In this document: positions 32,614 through 41,843 of the stretch, in pieces
How positions within the stretch are numbered: the stretch's first letter is position 1
Layout of the letters: each line of letters starts with the position of its first letter
Source: Chryseobacterium gleum
Lineage (GTDB): Bacteria; Bacteroidota; Bacteroidia; Flavobacteriales_D; Crocinitomicaceae
Assembly: GCA_945860065.1 (NCBI GenBank)
Contig: CAMAPI010000003.1
Coordinates: 1 to 64,000, forward strand
Reading direction: 5' to 3'
DNA: 64,000 nucleotides
Notes under the pieces: model-generated
Databases searched by the model: none
The model's input: only the letters and a program-made list of their open reading frames with translations
Told to the model about the DNA's origin: nothing
Made by a program: the position numbers and the translations under genes

Positions 32614-34566
32614 ATGAAAATTGCGTTACTCGGCAATCCGAATACTGGTAAAAGCTCAGTATTCAATCTCTTGACAGGTTTGCGTCAACAGGTAGGGAAT
32701 TTTCCTGGTGTAACGGTCGACAAACGAAGTGGATTCGTTACAGTCGAAAATGTCCAACACGAACTCATCGATTTTCCTGGTACGTATAGCATATATCCAA
32801 GGTCTAAAGAAGAATCAGTCGTATTTGATGTCTTATCTAAGCCCTCACATTCCCAGCATCCAGATCAAATCATCTTTGTGGTGGACGCGAGCAATTTGCA
32901 ACGTAATTTATTGTTCTTCTCTCAAGTCTATGATCTTGGTATTCCATGTGTGCTTGTCCTCAATATGTGGGATATTGCACAACGCAAAGGAATCACTATT
33001 TCCGTAGATGAGTTGTCCAAATTATTTCCAAGTGTGCCCATTGTTCAATCCAATGCACGTGTCGGACTTGGTAAAGACCGCATCCTACAATCACTTGCAG
33101 AATTAAAAAACACCTTTGTTCACCAACAATCGTTCATCGATGGATACCCTTTGTGTCCTTTAGAGGACGTTTCCGCTCAAAAATCGGAAGCAGAAGAACG
33201 CTTGAAGAAAATCAAAAGCGCATTAATAAATGTAGTTCATACAAAGATACCTGTTGGAGAAAGTATCTCGCGAAAAATCGACCGGGTTTTGATCCATCCT
33301 GTTTTCGGATACGTGATATTTACTTTGGTTTTATTGACCATTTTTCAGTTCATTTTTACGTTTGCCAATGCACCGATGAATTGGATTGATTCAGTGTTTG
33401 CTCATCTATCCAGTTGGACGAGTCATGCGATTCAACCAGGACTTGCGAACGATTTACTATCGCAAGGAATCATTCCAGGAATTGGGGGCGTTGTCGTTTT
33501 TGTACCTCAAATTGCGATGCTCTTCTTCTTCATATCTATCTTGGAAGAAAGTGGGTATTTGTCCCGGGTGGTATTTATCATGGACCGACTCATGCGGCCC
33601 TTTGGTTTGAATGGAAAGAGTGTTGTGCCACTGATGTCAAGCATTGCCTGTGCGATTCCTGGAATCATGGCTACTCGAACAATATCTAACTGGAAGGAAC
33701 GACTGATTACCATTCTCGTTGCGCCATTTATGAGTTGTAGTGCCCGAATCCCCGTTTATACACTCTTGATTTCCTTGGTTATTCCGAAAACATTTATTTT
33801 TGGATTCATCAACTTACAGGGCATCGTATTATTTGGCTTATACAGTCTAGGGATTGTTTTTGCGCTATTGGTTTCTTTTCTTTTAAAATTGTTTATTAAG
33901 CAAAAGGAGAAAGGATTTCTGTTAATGGAGCTTCCCGACTATAAGAATCCACGTTGGGGAAATGTCTTTATTAATGTGTTGGAAAAGGTGAAGATTTTCA
34001 TCATCGATGCAGGAAAAATCATTTTGGCGATTTCCATCATTTTGTGGTTTCTGGCGAGTTTTGGTCCAGACATGAAAGGTTCGATGGAAGGGCTAAGCAA
34101 AAGCACTACATATCAAAGGCTGACAGAAGATGAACAATCTCAAGCGATGGCTTCCTGTAAACTTTCCAATTCCTATATCGGAATACTTGGTAAAGGAATA
34201 GAACCGATCATTGCACCCTTGGGCTATGATTGGAAAATTGGAATTTCATTGATTACATCTTTTGCGGCAAGAGAAGTGTTTGTAGGTTCCTTAGCAACCA
34301 TATATGCCGTTCAAAATGAAGGCGATGCGCAAACCTTACTGATTGATCGCATGCGAAACGAAGAAAAAGCTGATGGGACCCCTGTTTTTACCTTGGCTAG
34401 TGGTGTTTCATTAATGGTATTTTATGTATTCGCCATGCAGTGTATGGCAACATTGGCAGTAGTCAAACGCGAAACAAATTCGTGGAAATGGCCCCTTATT
34501 CAACTTGTGTTCATGGGAGCCTTGGCATACCTATCAGCATGGTTTACTTTCAGTATTCTTTCTTAA
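32614..34566 (+). CDS. feoB: Ferrous iron transporter B
   Basis: Inner-membrane Fe(II) importer of about 650 residues. The N-terminal G domain shows G1 GNPNTGKSS (residues 7-15), G3 DFPG in LIDFPGTYS, and G4 as LNMWD, where NMWD stands for the usual NxxD. The membrane part has the Gate motifs, including VPLMSSIACAIPGIMATRT and PFMSCSARIPVYTLL. About eight transmembrane helices are visible. The ATG at 32614 gives MKIALLGNPN; the in-frame TTG at 32605 is not needed. FeoA precedes it and a small Cys-rich membrane protein follows by 30 bases. Confidence 0.97.
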   Translation: MKIALLGNPNTGKSSVFNLLTGLRQQVGNFPGVTVDKRSGFVTVENVQHELIDFPGTYSIYPRSKEESVVFDVLSKPSHSQHPDQIIFVVDASNLQRNLLFFSQVYDLGIPCVLVLNMWDIAQRKGITISVDELSKLFPSVPIVQSNARVGLGKDRILQSLAELKNTFVHQQSFIDGYPLCPLEDVSAQKSEAEERLKKIKSALINVVHTKIPVGESISRKIDRVLIHPVFGYVIFTLVLLTIFQFIFTFANAPMNWIDSVFAHLSSWTSHAIQPGLANDLLSQGIIPGIGGVVVFVPQIAMLFFFISILEESGYLSRVVFIMDRLMRPFGLNGKSVVPLMSSIACAIPGIMATRTISNWKERLITILVAPFMSCSARIPVYTLLISLVIPKTFIFGFINLQGIVLFGLYSLGIVFALLVSFLLKLFIKQKEKGFLLMELPDYKNPRWGNVFINVLEKVKIFIIDAGKIILAISIILWFLASFGPDMKGSMEGLSKSTTYQRLTEDEQSQAMASCKLSNSYIGILGKGIEPIIAPLGYDWKIGISLITSFAAREVFVGSLATIYAVQNEGDAQTLLIDRMRNEEKADGTPVFTLASGVSLMVFYVFAMQCMATLAVVKRETNSWKWPLIQLVFMGALAYLSAWFTFSILS

Positions 34567-34596
34567 TTCGCGGATAAAGCTTACATTCGTTCAGAT

Positions 34597-34731
34597 ATGC
34601 AACTGTTGGTAATTTTTCTTGCGCTTGGACTTTCCTTGATATACCTTGGTAGGAGGATATGGAAACAATTTTCCAAAAAGAATTCCAGCTGTGAAGGTTG
34701 TGCCTTGCATCAAACACTTACAAAAGAGTAA
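34597..34731 (+). CDS. FeoB-associated Cys-rich mini membrane protein
   Basis: A 44-codon gene between feoB and corA. It starts with one transmembrane helix (MQLLVIFLALGLSLIYLGRR, outside to inside by the positive-inside rule), then a basic stretch (IWKQFSKK) and a Cys pair in SSCEGCALHQ. This layout is that of the short FeoB-associated Cys-rich membrane proteins found behind feoB in many Bacteroidota and Firmicutes. It may help iron transfer or FeoB assembly; the role is not established. It lies 30 bases behind feoB and 7 before corA. Confidence 0.7.
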   Translation: MQLLVIFLALGLSLIYLGRRIWKQFSKKNSSCEGCALHQTLTKE

Positions 34732-34738
34732 CTAGATT

Positions 34739-35740
34739 ATGGCAATCGTTCAACTTTATAAGTACAATGCTACTTTTTATTCCATCAAACAGGAATCTTC
34801 TACCTATTTCTCCAATGAATTTTTAGAGACTGAGCTCGATAACGACCATGTGGCTTGGTTGAATTTTCATGGAATTGATGAAACTGGGTCGATCGAACAT
34901 TTATGTCAAAAACTGGGTATTGATAAATTATCGATAGAAAATATTCACCACCAGGTCCGTCGACCCAAAATTGAAGAGTACAGTAAGTACATGTCCTTCT
35001 ATGTAATGTCCGCATTACCCAAAGAAGACGAAAATCCATATTTACATCAAGATCAAATTTCCTTTTTAATGGGGGAAAATTACCTCATATCTTTTCAAGA
35101 TAAACCTTCTGATCACTTTACAGATGTGCGTGACCGAATTGAAAAAGGAAGGGGAAAAATACGAACGAAAGGTCCCGACTTTTTAATGTTTCGCATGTTG
35201 GAAGCGATCATCGACAATTACTTTGAAGTCTTGGAAGATATTTCGATACAGATTGAATTCATTGAGTCTAAGCTTCATATTGTTCACGATAAGTACATTT
35301 TAACAAGCATCGAATTAGAAAAACGAAAACTCATTGAGTTGCGTAAAATTGCGCAACCTATGCGCGACATCACTAACCAATTAGAAAATAGCGAGAGTCC
35401 GTTCATTCAAATCAGCAATCGTCATTATTACCGCAGTTTGCACTCCTCTTGTATAAGCGCACTAGAAGAAATTGACGCAAATAAGCAAATTTTGGAAGGA
35501 ATGTCGAATTTGTATTATGCGGCACAAGGACAACGAATGAATGAAATCATGCGCGTATTAACAGTGGTTAGTTCCATCTTCATCCCATTGACTTTTATTG
35601 TCGGGGTTTATGGAATGAATTTTGAGCACATGCCAGAGTTGAAATACCCATATGGTTATTATACGGTAATCGCATGTATGTTTGCACTAGGATTTGGATT
35701 GTTGTTGATCTTCAGGAAAAGAGGCTGGTTGAAAAAATAA
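34739..35740 (+). CDS. corA: CorA-family magnesium/divalent cation transporter
   Basis: A 333-residue pentameric channel-type transporter. The long N-terminal part is cytoplasmic with a helical funnel (FFEV-like stretch YFEVLEDISIQIEFIESKL, then helices up to RMNEIMRVLTVVSSIFIPLTFI). The two C-terminal helices carry the selectivity motif YGMN at 291-294, followed by FEHMPELKYPYGY and a basic end (KRGWLKK). Mg2+ or Co2+ are the usual substrates. It starts 7 bases behind the Cys-rich mini gene, so it may be transcribed with feoAB, a possible link between iron and magnesium handling. Confidence 0.95.
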   Translation: MAIVQLYKYNATFYSIKQESSTYFSNEFLETELDNDHVAWLNFHGIDETGSIEHLCQKLGIDKLSIENIHHQVRRPKIEEYSKYMSFYVMSALPKEDENPYLHQDQISFLMGENYLISFQDKPSDHFTDVRDRIEKGRGKIRTKGPDFLMFRMLEAIIDNYFEVLEDISIQIEFIESKLHIVHDKYILTSIELEKRKLIELRKIAQPMRDITNQLENSESPFIQISNRHYYRSLHSSCISALEEIDANKQILEGMSNLYYAAQGQRMNEIMRVLTVVSSIFIPLTFIVGVYGMNFEHMPELKYPYGYYTVIACMFALGFGLLLIFRKRGWLKK

Positions 35741-35829
35741 TTCTTTAAAAATCTTGATTTCATCTATTTTTCAGAAAAATAAATCTGTTAACATTTAGTT
35801 AAATAAAAAATGGACTAGTGAATCCTCCG

Positions 35830-35837
35830 TATGTTTG
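35830..35837 (+). promoter_or_regulatory. -7 element before the DUF1573 gene
   Basis: TATGTTTG matches TAnnTTTG and ends 20 bases before the ATG at 35858. The inverted repeat TTAAC...GTTAA lies about 30 bases further upstream. Confidence 0.45.
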
Positions 35838-35857
35838 ATTTATAAAAATTATTGACT

Positions 35858-36301
35858 ATGAAAAATCTATTTTTATCCTTTGGGATTATGTTCATCGCAG
35901 TATTGGGAATGAACACCGTAAATGCACAAATTGAGAAAGGTGCTAAAATCGAATTCAGTAAAGAAACGCATGACTACGGAAACATCAAATACGGTGGTGA
36001 GCCATATTGTAATTTTGAATTCAAAAACACAGGAGATGAGCCATTAATCATTTCAAACGCGAAAGGATCTTGCGGATGTACGGTTCCTGAGTGGCCGAAA
36101 GAACCAATTGCTCCAGGAGCAAAAGGAGTTATTCGTGTTAAGTACGATACAAACCGTCCTGGTCCGATCAATAAAAACGTAACCATTACTTCTAACGCGC
36201 TTAATGAGCCAAACAAAGTGATTCGTATTAAAGGTGAAGTTGGTCCAGCTCCAGAAGTTGGAACTCCAGTAAATAACGCTGGTGCACCAATCAACAACTA
36301 A
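35858..36301 (+). CDS. DUF1573 secreted Ig-like protein
   Basis: About 147 residues. A signal peptide (MKNLFLSFGIMFIAVLGMNTVNAQ) is followed by one DUF1573 domain, an immunoglobulin-like fold. Its hallmarks are HDYGNIKYGGEPYCNFEFKNTG, then NAKGSCGCTVPEWPKEPIAPG, then GVIRVKYDTNRPGPINKNVTI. The C-terminus is a short low-complexity Asn/Pro/Ala tail. Such proteins are abundant in Bacteroidota and probably periplasmic; function unknown. An upstream TTG at 35852 was rejected. It ends in a strong terminator. Confidence 0.9.
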   Translation: MKNLFLSFGIMFIAVLGMNTVNAQIEKGAKIEFSKETHDYGNIKYGGEPYCNFEFKNTGDEPLIISNAKGSCGCTVPEWPKEPIAPGAKGVIRVKYDTNRPGPINKNVTITSNALNEPNKVIRIKGEVGPAPEVGTPVNNAGAPINN

Positions 36302-36320
36302 GATAATTCTCTTATCACAT

Positions 36321-36351
36321 AGAAAAGCCGATCAATTGATCGGCTTTTTTT
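36321..36351. terminator. Bidirectional terminator between DUF1573 gene and mtnC
   Basis: AAAAGCCGATC pairs with GATCGGCTTTT around loop AATT (36323-36346), followed by T residues. It separates convergent genes. Confidence 0.85.
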
Positions 36352-36385
36352 ATGACATCTTATATTGTTAATTCAGAGGTGAACC

Positions 36386-37090
36386 TTAAATTTCATTAAA
36401 TGTAGAAACGGTCTGTTTCCAAGTACCAGTTGAACCTGGACGGACCACTTGAATGGTTTGATATCCAATTTCCTCTGCAGCCAATAATTCCTCTTGGATA
36501 TCTGACAAAAATAATATTTGATGAGGCTCAAGATCTAAAATTTCTGCAATCGCTTTATAGGTTGCTGCATCGCGTTTAGCACCTGTATTTGTATCGAAAA
36601 AATTGGATAAATGTTTGCTCAAATCACCAAAACAACTATGTTGAAAAAGCAATTTCTGTGCATGAATAGAACCCGATGAAAAAATACCAATTTTCAGTCC
36701 ATTGGCGCGCCACTTATTCAAGCAAGTTGGAACATCATCGTAAACGTGTCCTTTGATTGCCCCTTCTTCGTATGCTTTTTTCCAAACGAATCCTTGCAGT
36801 GTTTTTAGCGGAGTGACTTTTCGATCTTCGCGACACCATAGATCCAAGTAGGCAATCACTTCTTCGGTTGTCGTAATGCTTTTCCCTTCTTCTTCCTTCA
36901 CAAAATTAATTACCTGAGCGAAAGATTCTTTTACCTCGCTCACTTGAGCCATTTTCGGTAACTCTTGAATGTGTTCTCTGAAATAAGGGAACAACTCATC
37001 TACCACGAAGGAAATGGAAGATGTTGTTCCTTCGATATCACTTAAAATGTACTTTATTTGACTATCCACGTTTGGGGAAATTAAACTCAT
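36386..37090 (-). CDS. mtnC: Acireductone synthase (enolase-phosphatase E1)
   Basis: Bifunctional HAD enzyme of methionine salvage. It enolises and dephosphorylates 2,3-diketo-5-methylthiopentyl 1-phosphate to the acireductone. The 234-residue protein has HAD motif I as YILSDIEGTTSSISFV, motif II as IFSSGSIHAQK, a Lys in TNTGAKRDAATYKAI, and motif III as ILFLSDIQEELLAAE. It is the last gene of an mtnB-mtnD-mtnC operon and overlaps mtnD by 29 bases. Confidence 0.94.
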   Translation of the reverse strand: MSLISPNVDSQIKYILSDIEGTTSSISFVVDELFPYFREHIQELPKMAQVSEVKESFAQVINFVKEEEGKSITTTEEVIAYLDLWCREDRKVTPLKTLQGFVWKKAYEEGAIKGHVYDDVPTCLNKWRANGLKIGIFSSGSIHAQKLLFQHSCFGDLSKHLSNFFDTNTGAKRDAATYKAIAEILDLEPHQILFLSDIQEELLAAEEIGYQTIQVVRPGSTGTWKQTVSTFNEI

Positions 37091-37607
37091 TAAATTCTTG
37101 CTCCAAGCCTGATTCCGTATATTCAGGAGTCCAACCGGACATGTCTATAAATATGCGAATGGCTTTCACGAATGGATTTGTTTCACCGGCATCAAACCAA
37201 TGTTTTGTACCTACTGGAACGGAAATCAAGTCGCCACGTTCGCAGAGTAAATTGAACACATCCTCATTTTCTAAGTGAAACCAAAATAGTCCTTGTCCAT
37301 CAACAAAAAACCGAATTTCATCTTCCGAATGCGTATGTTCCGCCAAGAATTTCGCTCGAATGGCCTCGTAATTTTCTGTTAAAGAATTGATGGAAATAAC
37401 ATCCGCTGTTTGGTATCCACCATTTTTCATAAATGGATCTAAATCTGAATGATATGCCGCTAATATTTCTTCCGAACTTGCCGAATCATCAAAGGCAACA
37501 TCGCATTGCCATTGATCAAAGAAAATTCCACGTTCGTTCATGAAAGACCGAATTTTCTGCGGGTCTATCAGTTGAACTTGTTGATTTGGAATGGATAATA
37601 TGGCCAT
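37062..37607 (-). CDS. mtnD: Acireductone dioxygenase
   Basis: Cupin enzyme that oxidises acireductone to the 2-keto acid of methionine plus formate (Fe form) or to an off-pathway product (Ni form). The 181-residue protein has the metal ligands His-x-His and Glu in AEHTHSEDEIRFFVDGQG, and the second His in VPVGTKHWFDAG. It overlaps mtnC at its end and its ATG overlaps the stop of mtnB, so the three are translationally coupled. Confidence 0.95.
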   Translation of the reverse strand: MAILSIPNQQVQLIDPQKIRSFMNERGIFFDQWQCDVAFDDSASSEEILAAYHSDLDPFMKNGGYQTADVISINSLTENYEAIRAKFLAEHTHSEDEIRFFVDGQGLFWFHLENEDVFNLLCERGDLISVPVGTKHWFDAGETNPFVKAIRIFIDMSGWTPEYTESGLEQEFNEFNFPKRG

Positions 37608-38188
37608 TAGAATTGATTTAATTCACACTCACAAAGGTAATCCAAGGTTTCCAAATGACGTTTGGCAGAAAACAGATTTTCGCCCCATGCATAGGTTCCA
37701 TGTTGACGAATGATAAAACAATGTTGTTGGATATCACTTTTACGTTCAGGAATCATTTGTTCAAAATACCCCATATCCTGTGCATTTTCAAAAATAGGAA
37801 TGTGAACAGTACAATCATGCGTTTTCACTCCTGAAAATCCTTTTTGCAGTTCGTAATTACCGACGGAAAAGACACGATCGTGCTTCATTGAAATGAGCAC
37901 TGGATTTTTGGAATGACTGTGAAGAATAACCTTTGTTTCTGGAAACAAGCGGTAAATAAGCAAATGAATCAATGTTTCATCGGAAGGTTTTAGTTCTTCA
38001 AAAGGCGACATCACTTTTCCATTTGCGTCGATGGGGATAAAATCTTCCGCATTAAAATTAGCTTTATCGACACCAGAACGCGACACCCATATTTGACCAT
38101 CCTCTTTGAAAGAGTAGTTGGTGGAAGTAGCAGGTGACCACTCCTTTAGATGATATGCTCGAATTGTTTCTGCTAAGCTAACTTTCAT
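37607..38188 (-). CDS. mtnB: Methylthioribulose-1-phosphate dehydratase
   Basis: Zinc enzyme of the class II aldolase family that dehydrates 5-methylthioribulose 1-phosphate. The 193-residue protein has zinc His residues in ILHSHSKNPVL and the later His in IIRQHGTYAWGENL, and an early FKEDGQIWVSRSGVDK. It is the first gene of the three-gene salvage operon. Genes for the earlier steps (mtnN, mtnK, mtnA) and a final aminotransferase are not in the window. The gene starts just downstream of the terminator of the cell wall cluster. Confidence 0.94.
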   Translation of the reverse strand: MKVSLAETIRAYHLKEWSPATSTNYSFKEDGQIWVSRSGVDKANFNAEDFIPIDANGKVMSPFEELKPSDETLIHLLIYRLFPETKVILHSHSKNPVLISMKHDRVFSVGNYELQKGFSGVKTHDCTVHIPIFENAQDMGYFEQMIPERKSDIQQHCFIIRQHGTYAWGENLFSAKRHLETLDYLCECELNQF

Positions 38189-38212
38189 GTGATAGATCTT
38201 ATATAAACGAAG

Positions 38213-38238
38213 AAAAACGCACCAAAAGATGCGTTTTT
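38213..38238 (-). terminator. Terminator of the division and cell wall operon
   Basis: On the minus strand AAAAACGC and GCGTTTTT (38231-38238 and 38213-38220) form an 8-base stem with T residues on the exit side, 23 bases behind yqeY. It closes the long mraZ-to-yqeY unit. Confidence 0.75.
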
Positions 38239-38260
38239 CAGTATTTGTTTTTTATTGTCA

Positions 38261-38707
38261 TTAGTTCGCTAATCGTTCTTTTACCAAAGAAGCAATTAAT
38301 TTTCCGTCGGCTTTTCCCGCTAATTTTCCACTGAGTATACCCATCACTTTCCCCATATCCTGAGGTCCAGATGCACCAACTGTTTGAATCGCTGCAGCAA
38401 CTTCCGCTCTTACTTCCTCCTCACTCATCATTTTTGGCAAATATGCCTCAATGACTTTCGCTTGGAATAACTCATCATCCGCTAAGTCCTGACGATTTTG
38501 TGCGACATACAAATCATAGGTTTCTACGCGTTGTTTATGTAATTTCATACAAATTTTCATCGCTACTTCTTCACTCACTTCACCATTACCAGAAGTCGCT
38601 TCTAGCAATAATTTGGATTTAATATCTCTCAAAGCCGCTAACTTTTCTTTTTCTCTGGCTAGCATTGCTTTTTTAATATCCTCGTTAATTAATTCAGTAA
38701 ATCCCAT
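38261..38707 (-). CDS. GatB/YqeY domain protein
   Basis: A 148-residue protein with the YqeY fold found at the C-terminus of GatB. Seen features: an N-terminal helix LINEDIKKAMLAREKEKLAALRDIKS and the end MGKVMGILSGKLAGKADGKLIASLVKERL. It probably binds tRNA or RNA (by family). Its ATG shares a base with the ftsZ stop, so it is coupled to ftsZ; this ftsZ-yqeY order is common in Bacteroidota. It is the last gene before the terminator. Confidence 0.92.
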   Translation of the reverse strand: MGFTELINEDIKKAMLAREKEKLAALRDIKSKLLLEATSGNGEVSEEVAMKICMKLHKQRVETYDLYVAQNRQDLADDELFQAKVIEAYLPKMMSEEEVRAEVAAAIQTVGASGPQDMGKVMGILSGKLAGKADGKLIASLVKERLAN

Positions 38708-40482
38708 CAGTCTACGTTATCGTGTAAGAAATTATTACTTCGAATGCCAACTTTTCCATCCTCATCTTGCGACAAGCCGAAACGAGAAAAACGTTCTTCA
38801 GTACTCGGCGTTGATTGTTGAATGCTGATGTTTCGACGAACATATGCAGGCTCGTTTTCAAATTCAACGATGCCTTCTGCTTTCTTCAATTTTGCCGTGT
38901 ATTCTTGAATGCGTGATACGCGTTCTTGTGTTTTGCGTTGTTGTTCCTCCGGAGATAGAATGCGTTTTGCCGGCTCCATGCTTAAACGCTCTTCTGCATC
39001 ATCCTCTAACAAGTGACGAACGATTGTTTCCGGTTGCTGTACTTCAGAAACCGATTGAACCGGAGCTTGATAAGATATTTCTTCCTCAACGGATGTAGAA
39101 CTTGCGTCCATCACATCCCAAGTAAAAGCATTGTCATCATTCTCGAAATTTTCAGTTGACGCTTCTACATCGAAAGCAGGCATATCAGCAACAGAAGTAA
39201 TCTCGTCTTCTAATTGATAGGCAATCACTTCGTTCTCGATCGGTTCTTCCAAATCAAAACGCGTTGGCTCATCGATAAGCGTTTCCGTCACATTGCTCGG
39301 AGAAACTAAAGGAGTATAAAAAGAGCTGTGATTTTCCTGTTGCTCTTCTTCTTTCAAGAAAGGCTCTTGATTGATTTCACTTTGGATCGTTGTGTGTTGT
39401 ACAGGGGATTCTAGTGGACTAACAATCTCTTTTCTGTGTTCTTCCTCCAGCGCGACGATCTTGCGCTCTGGAGCTCTCTCAAAACCCGTGATAGGCTTTG
39501 AAGAGAATCCTGTTGCTATTAGCGTGATACAAATCTTATCGCCTAATGTCGAATCATAACCATGTCCCCAAATAACATCTGCTGTAGCTCCAGCAGCATC
39601 TTGGATGTAGTCCGTAATTTCTGTGATTTCGTCCATCATGACTTCTTTATCACCATAGGTAATATTCAGTAACACATAGCTAGCACCATTGATATCATTA
39701 TCATTCAATAAAGGAGAAGTTAATGCTTCCTTCACAGCGACAAGGGCGCGATCTTCACCTTCAGCAAGTGCGCTACCCATAATTGCTTGACCACTGTTAC
39801 GAAGAACGGTATTTACGTCGTTGAAATCAACATTGATTGTTCCTGTCACTGAAATGACTTCCGCAATTCCTTTTGCCGCAACGGTTAATACGTTGTCAGC
39901 ATGCGAGAACGCACTTGAAAGCGACATATTTTTACCAAATTCACGCAAACGCTCATTGTTAATAATTAACAAGGTATCCACGTTTTGACGCATTTTGTCC
40001 AAACCTTCTTCCGCTTGTTGGCGACGTTTTCTTCCCTCGAAATTGAATGGAACTGTTACAATTCCAACCGTGAGGATTCCTAAGTCCTTCGCTACCTGCG
40101 CAATTACTGGTGCGGCACCTGTTCCAGTACCTCCACCCATTCCAGCCGTAACGAATACCATTTTCGTATTTTTCGAAAGGATTTCACGAATTTCTTCGAT
40201 GTTTTCGATTGCGGCATTCATTCCCATTTCAGGAATCATTCCGGCTCCTCTACCTTCCGTTAAATTCGGGCCCAACTGAATTTTATGCGGAACTGGAGAA
40301 ATATCCAAGGCTTGACGATCCGTATTACATACGATAAAATCCACGCCAACAATTCCTTGCAAGAACATGTGATTCACCGCATTCGAACCACCACCTCCAA
40401 CACCAATAACTTTGATGATTGAGTTTGCGTTGCTCTCTGCTTGTGCTCCCATTTTAGGTAAGTCAAATTCCATATCCATCAT
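38707..40482 (-). CDS. ftsZ: Cell division protein FtsZ with a long C-terminal linker
   Basis: Tubulin-like GTPase that forms the division ring. The 591-residue protein has the GTPase core in the first about 330 residues, with IKVIGVGGGGSNAV and the tubulin signature GMGGGTGTGAAP. It is followed by a linker of more than 200 residues, rich in Glu, Gln and Ser. A short conserved tail ends in IRSNNFLHDNVD, probably the FtsA-binding peptide. E. coli FtsZ has 383 residues. Three in-frame ATGs lie at 40482, 40479 and 40473. It follows ftsA by 8 bases and is coupled to yqeY. Confidence 0.97.
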   Translation of the reverse strand: MMDMEFDLPKMGAQAESNANSIIKVIGVGGGGSNAVNHMFLQGIVGVDFIVCNTDRQALDISPVPHKIQLGPNLTEGRGAGMIPEMGMNAAIENIEEIREILSKNTKMVFVTAGMGGGTGTGAAPVIAQVAKDLGILTVGIVTVPFNFEGRKRRQQAEEGLDKMRQNVDTLLIINNERLREFGKNMSLSSAFSHADNVLTVAAKGIAEVISVTGTINVDFNDVNTVLRNSGQAIMGSALAEGEDRALVAVKEALTSPLLNDNDINGASYVLLNITYGDKEVMMDEITEITDYIQDAAGATADVIWGHGYDSTLGDKICITLIATGFSSKPITGFERAPERKIVALEEEHRKEIVSPLESPVQHTTIQSEINQEPFLKEEEQQENHSSFYTPLVSPSNVTETLIDEPTRFDLEEPIENEVIAYQLEDEITSVADMPAFDVEASTENFENDDNAFTWDVMDASSTSVEEEISYQAPVQSVSEVQQPETIVRHLLEDDAEERLSMEPAKRILSPEEQQRKTQERVSRIQEYTAKLKKAEGIVEFENEPAYVRRNISIQQSTPSTEERFSRFGLSQDEDGKVGIRSNNFLHDNVD

Positions 40483-40490
40483 TTTTTCTA

Positions 40491-41843
40491 TTAATCTTTA
40501 TCATCAAAAAATTCACCAACTGATTGTCTAATCTTATCAAAAAATCCACCATCTCTGCGTGGATTAGAGTGTGTTCTTGCCTTTTGGTTTGCCATTGGCG
40601 CTTCTTCATGCTTTGGAATAAAATCCAAACCAGATTTCTCCGCTGCCTCAAATCCTTTCAACACCAAGCCAATTCCTGTGGAGTACATTGGACTTGCCAA
40701 CTTATCTAGGTCATTGGTATTTGCTAAATGTTCTGTTGGATAACCAATTCGTGTATCCAATCCAGTCATGTATTCAAACAATTGTGTTAGGTGCTTCAGT
40801 TGAGCACCACCGCCTGTTACAACGATACCACCAATGATTTTCTTCGAATAACCTGAGTTTTTTATTTCGAAATTCACCAATTCGATGATTTCTTCCATTC
40901 GTGCTTGAATGATACTCGCCAAATTTTTCAAGGTGATTTCTTTCGGTTCGCGTCCACGTAATCCCGGAATACATACCACCTCGTTTTCTTTGCTTTCTGA
41001 AGCCAATGCGCTACCAAATTTAACTTTCAGGGATTCCGCATGACGTTGCATGATGCGACATCCTTCTTTAATGTCTTCTGTGATGACATTTCCGCCAAAT
41101 GGAATGACCGCAGTATGACGAATCAATCCATCTTGAAAAATGGCTACATCTGTTGTTCCACCGCCGATATCGACTAAAACAACACCTGCTTCTTTTTCCT
41201 CGTCACTCAATACAGCTTCTGCTGAAGCAATGGGTTCAAGGATAATTTCTTTAACATTTAATCCAGCGCGGTCAACACAACGCTTGATGTTTTTAATATT
41301 GTTTACTTGTCCCGTAATGATGTGGAAATTCGCCTCTAAACGAACTCCACCCATTCCGATTGGGTCTTTAATTTCTGGTTCATTGTCCACAATGTATTCT
41401 TGTGGAATTACCGTAATGATCTCCTCACCAGGAGTCATCACCAATTGATACATATCGTCAACGAATGCATCGATGTCACTTTGCGTGATTTCACCTTGCG
41501 CATCTCGACGAGTATACATCCCTCTGTGTTGCATACTGCTGATGTGTTGTCCAGCAATTCCTACGTTCACATTTTTTATTTTCAAATCACCTTCCACAGA
41601 TGCTTGGGTCAAATCAACAGCAGACGAGATCGATTGAACCGTGCGTTCGATGTTAGACACCACTCCGCGCATGACTCCAAGGGATTCACTTTTCCCTAAA
41701 GCAATGATTTCAATTTTATTGTGCTCATTTTTACGTCCTACGAAACAAGCAATTTTAGTCGTCCCAATATCGAGGCCAACAACAATCTTGCTACGCTTCA
41801 CTTCGCTAGTTGGCTCTTTTTCTACAAACGATTTGTCCTTCAT
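40491..41843 (-). CDS. ftsA: Cell division protein FtsA
   Basis: Actin-like ATPase that tethers FtsZ to the membrane. The 450-residue protein has the phosphate-binding motif VVGLDIGTTKIACFVG at the start, VVLVDIGGGTTDVAIFQDG in the middle, and IVVTGGGAQLKHL near the end. The C-terminal stretch (FFDKIRQSVGEFFDDKD) is an amphipathic helix that probably targets the membrane. The start overlaps the ftsQ end by 38 bases; the first residues before the actin fold are charged, so a slightly later start is not excluded. Confidence 0.96.
   Translation of the reverse strand: MKDKSFVEKEPTSEVKRSKIVVGLDIGTTKIACFVGRKNEHNKIEIIALGKSESLGVMRGVVSNIERTVQSISSAVDLTQASVEGDLKIKNVNVGIAGQHISSMQHRGMYTRRDAQGEITQSDIDAFVDDMYQLVMTPGEEIITVIPQEYIVDNEPEIKDPIGMGGVRLEANFHIITGQVNNIKNIKRCVDRAGLNVKEIILEPIASAEAVLSDEEKEAGVVLVDIGGGTTDVAIFQDGLIRHTAVIPFGGNVITEDIKEGCRIMQRHAESLKVKFGSALASESKENEVVCIPGLRGREPKEITLKNLASIIQARMEEIIELVNFEIKNSGYSKKIIGGIVVTGGGAQLKHLTQLFEYMTGLDTRIGYPTEHLANTNDLDKLASPMYSTGIGLVLKGFEAAEKSGLDFIPKHEEAPMANQKARTHSNPRRDGGFFDKIRQSVGEFFDDKD

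Noticed and set aside
35974-36297. Open frame of 107 codons antisense to the DUF1573 gene
   Set aside because: It overlaps a well-recognised gene and its Pro-rich product looks like a reverse reading of that gene.
41140-41448. Open frame of 102 codons antisense to ftsA
   Set aside because: It is a shadow in a gene whose actin-fold motifs are all in the other frame.
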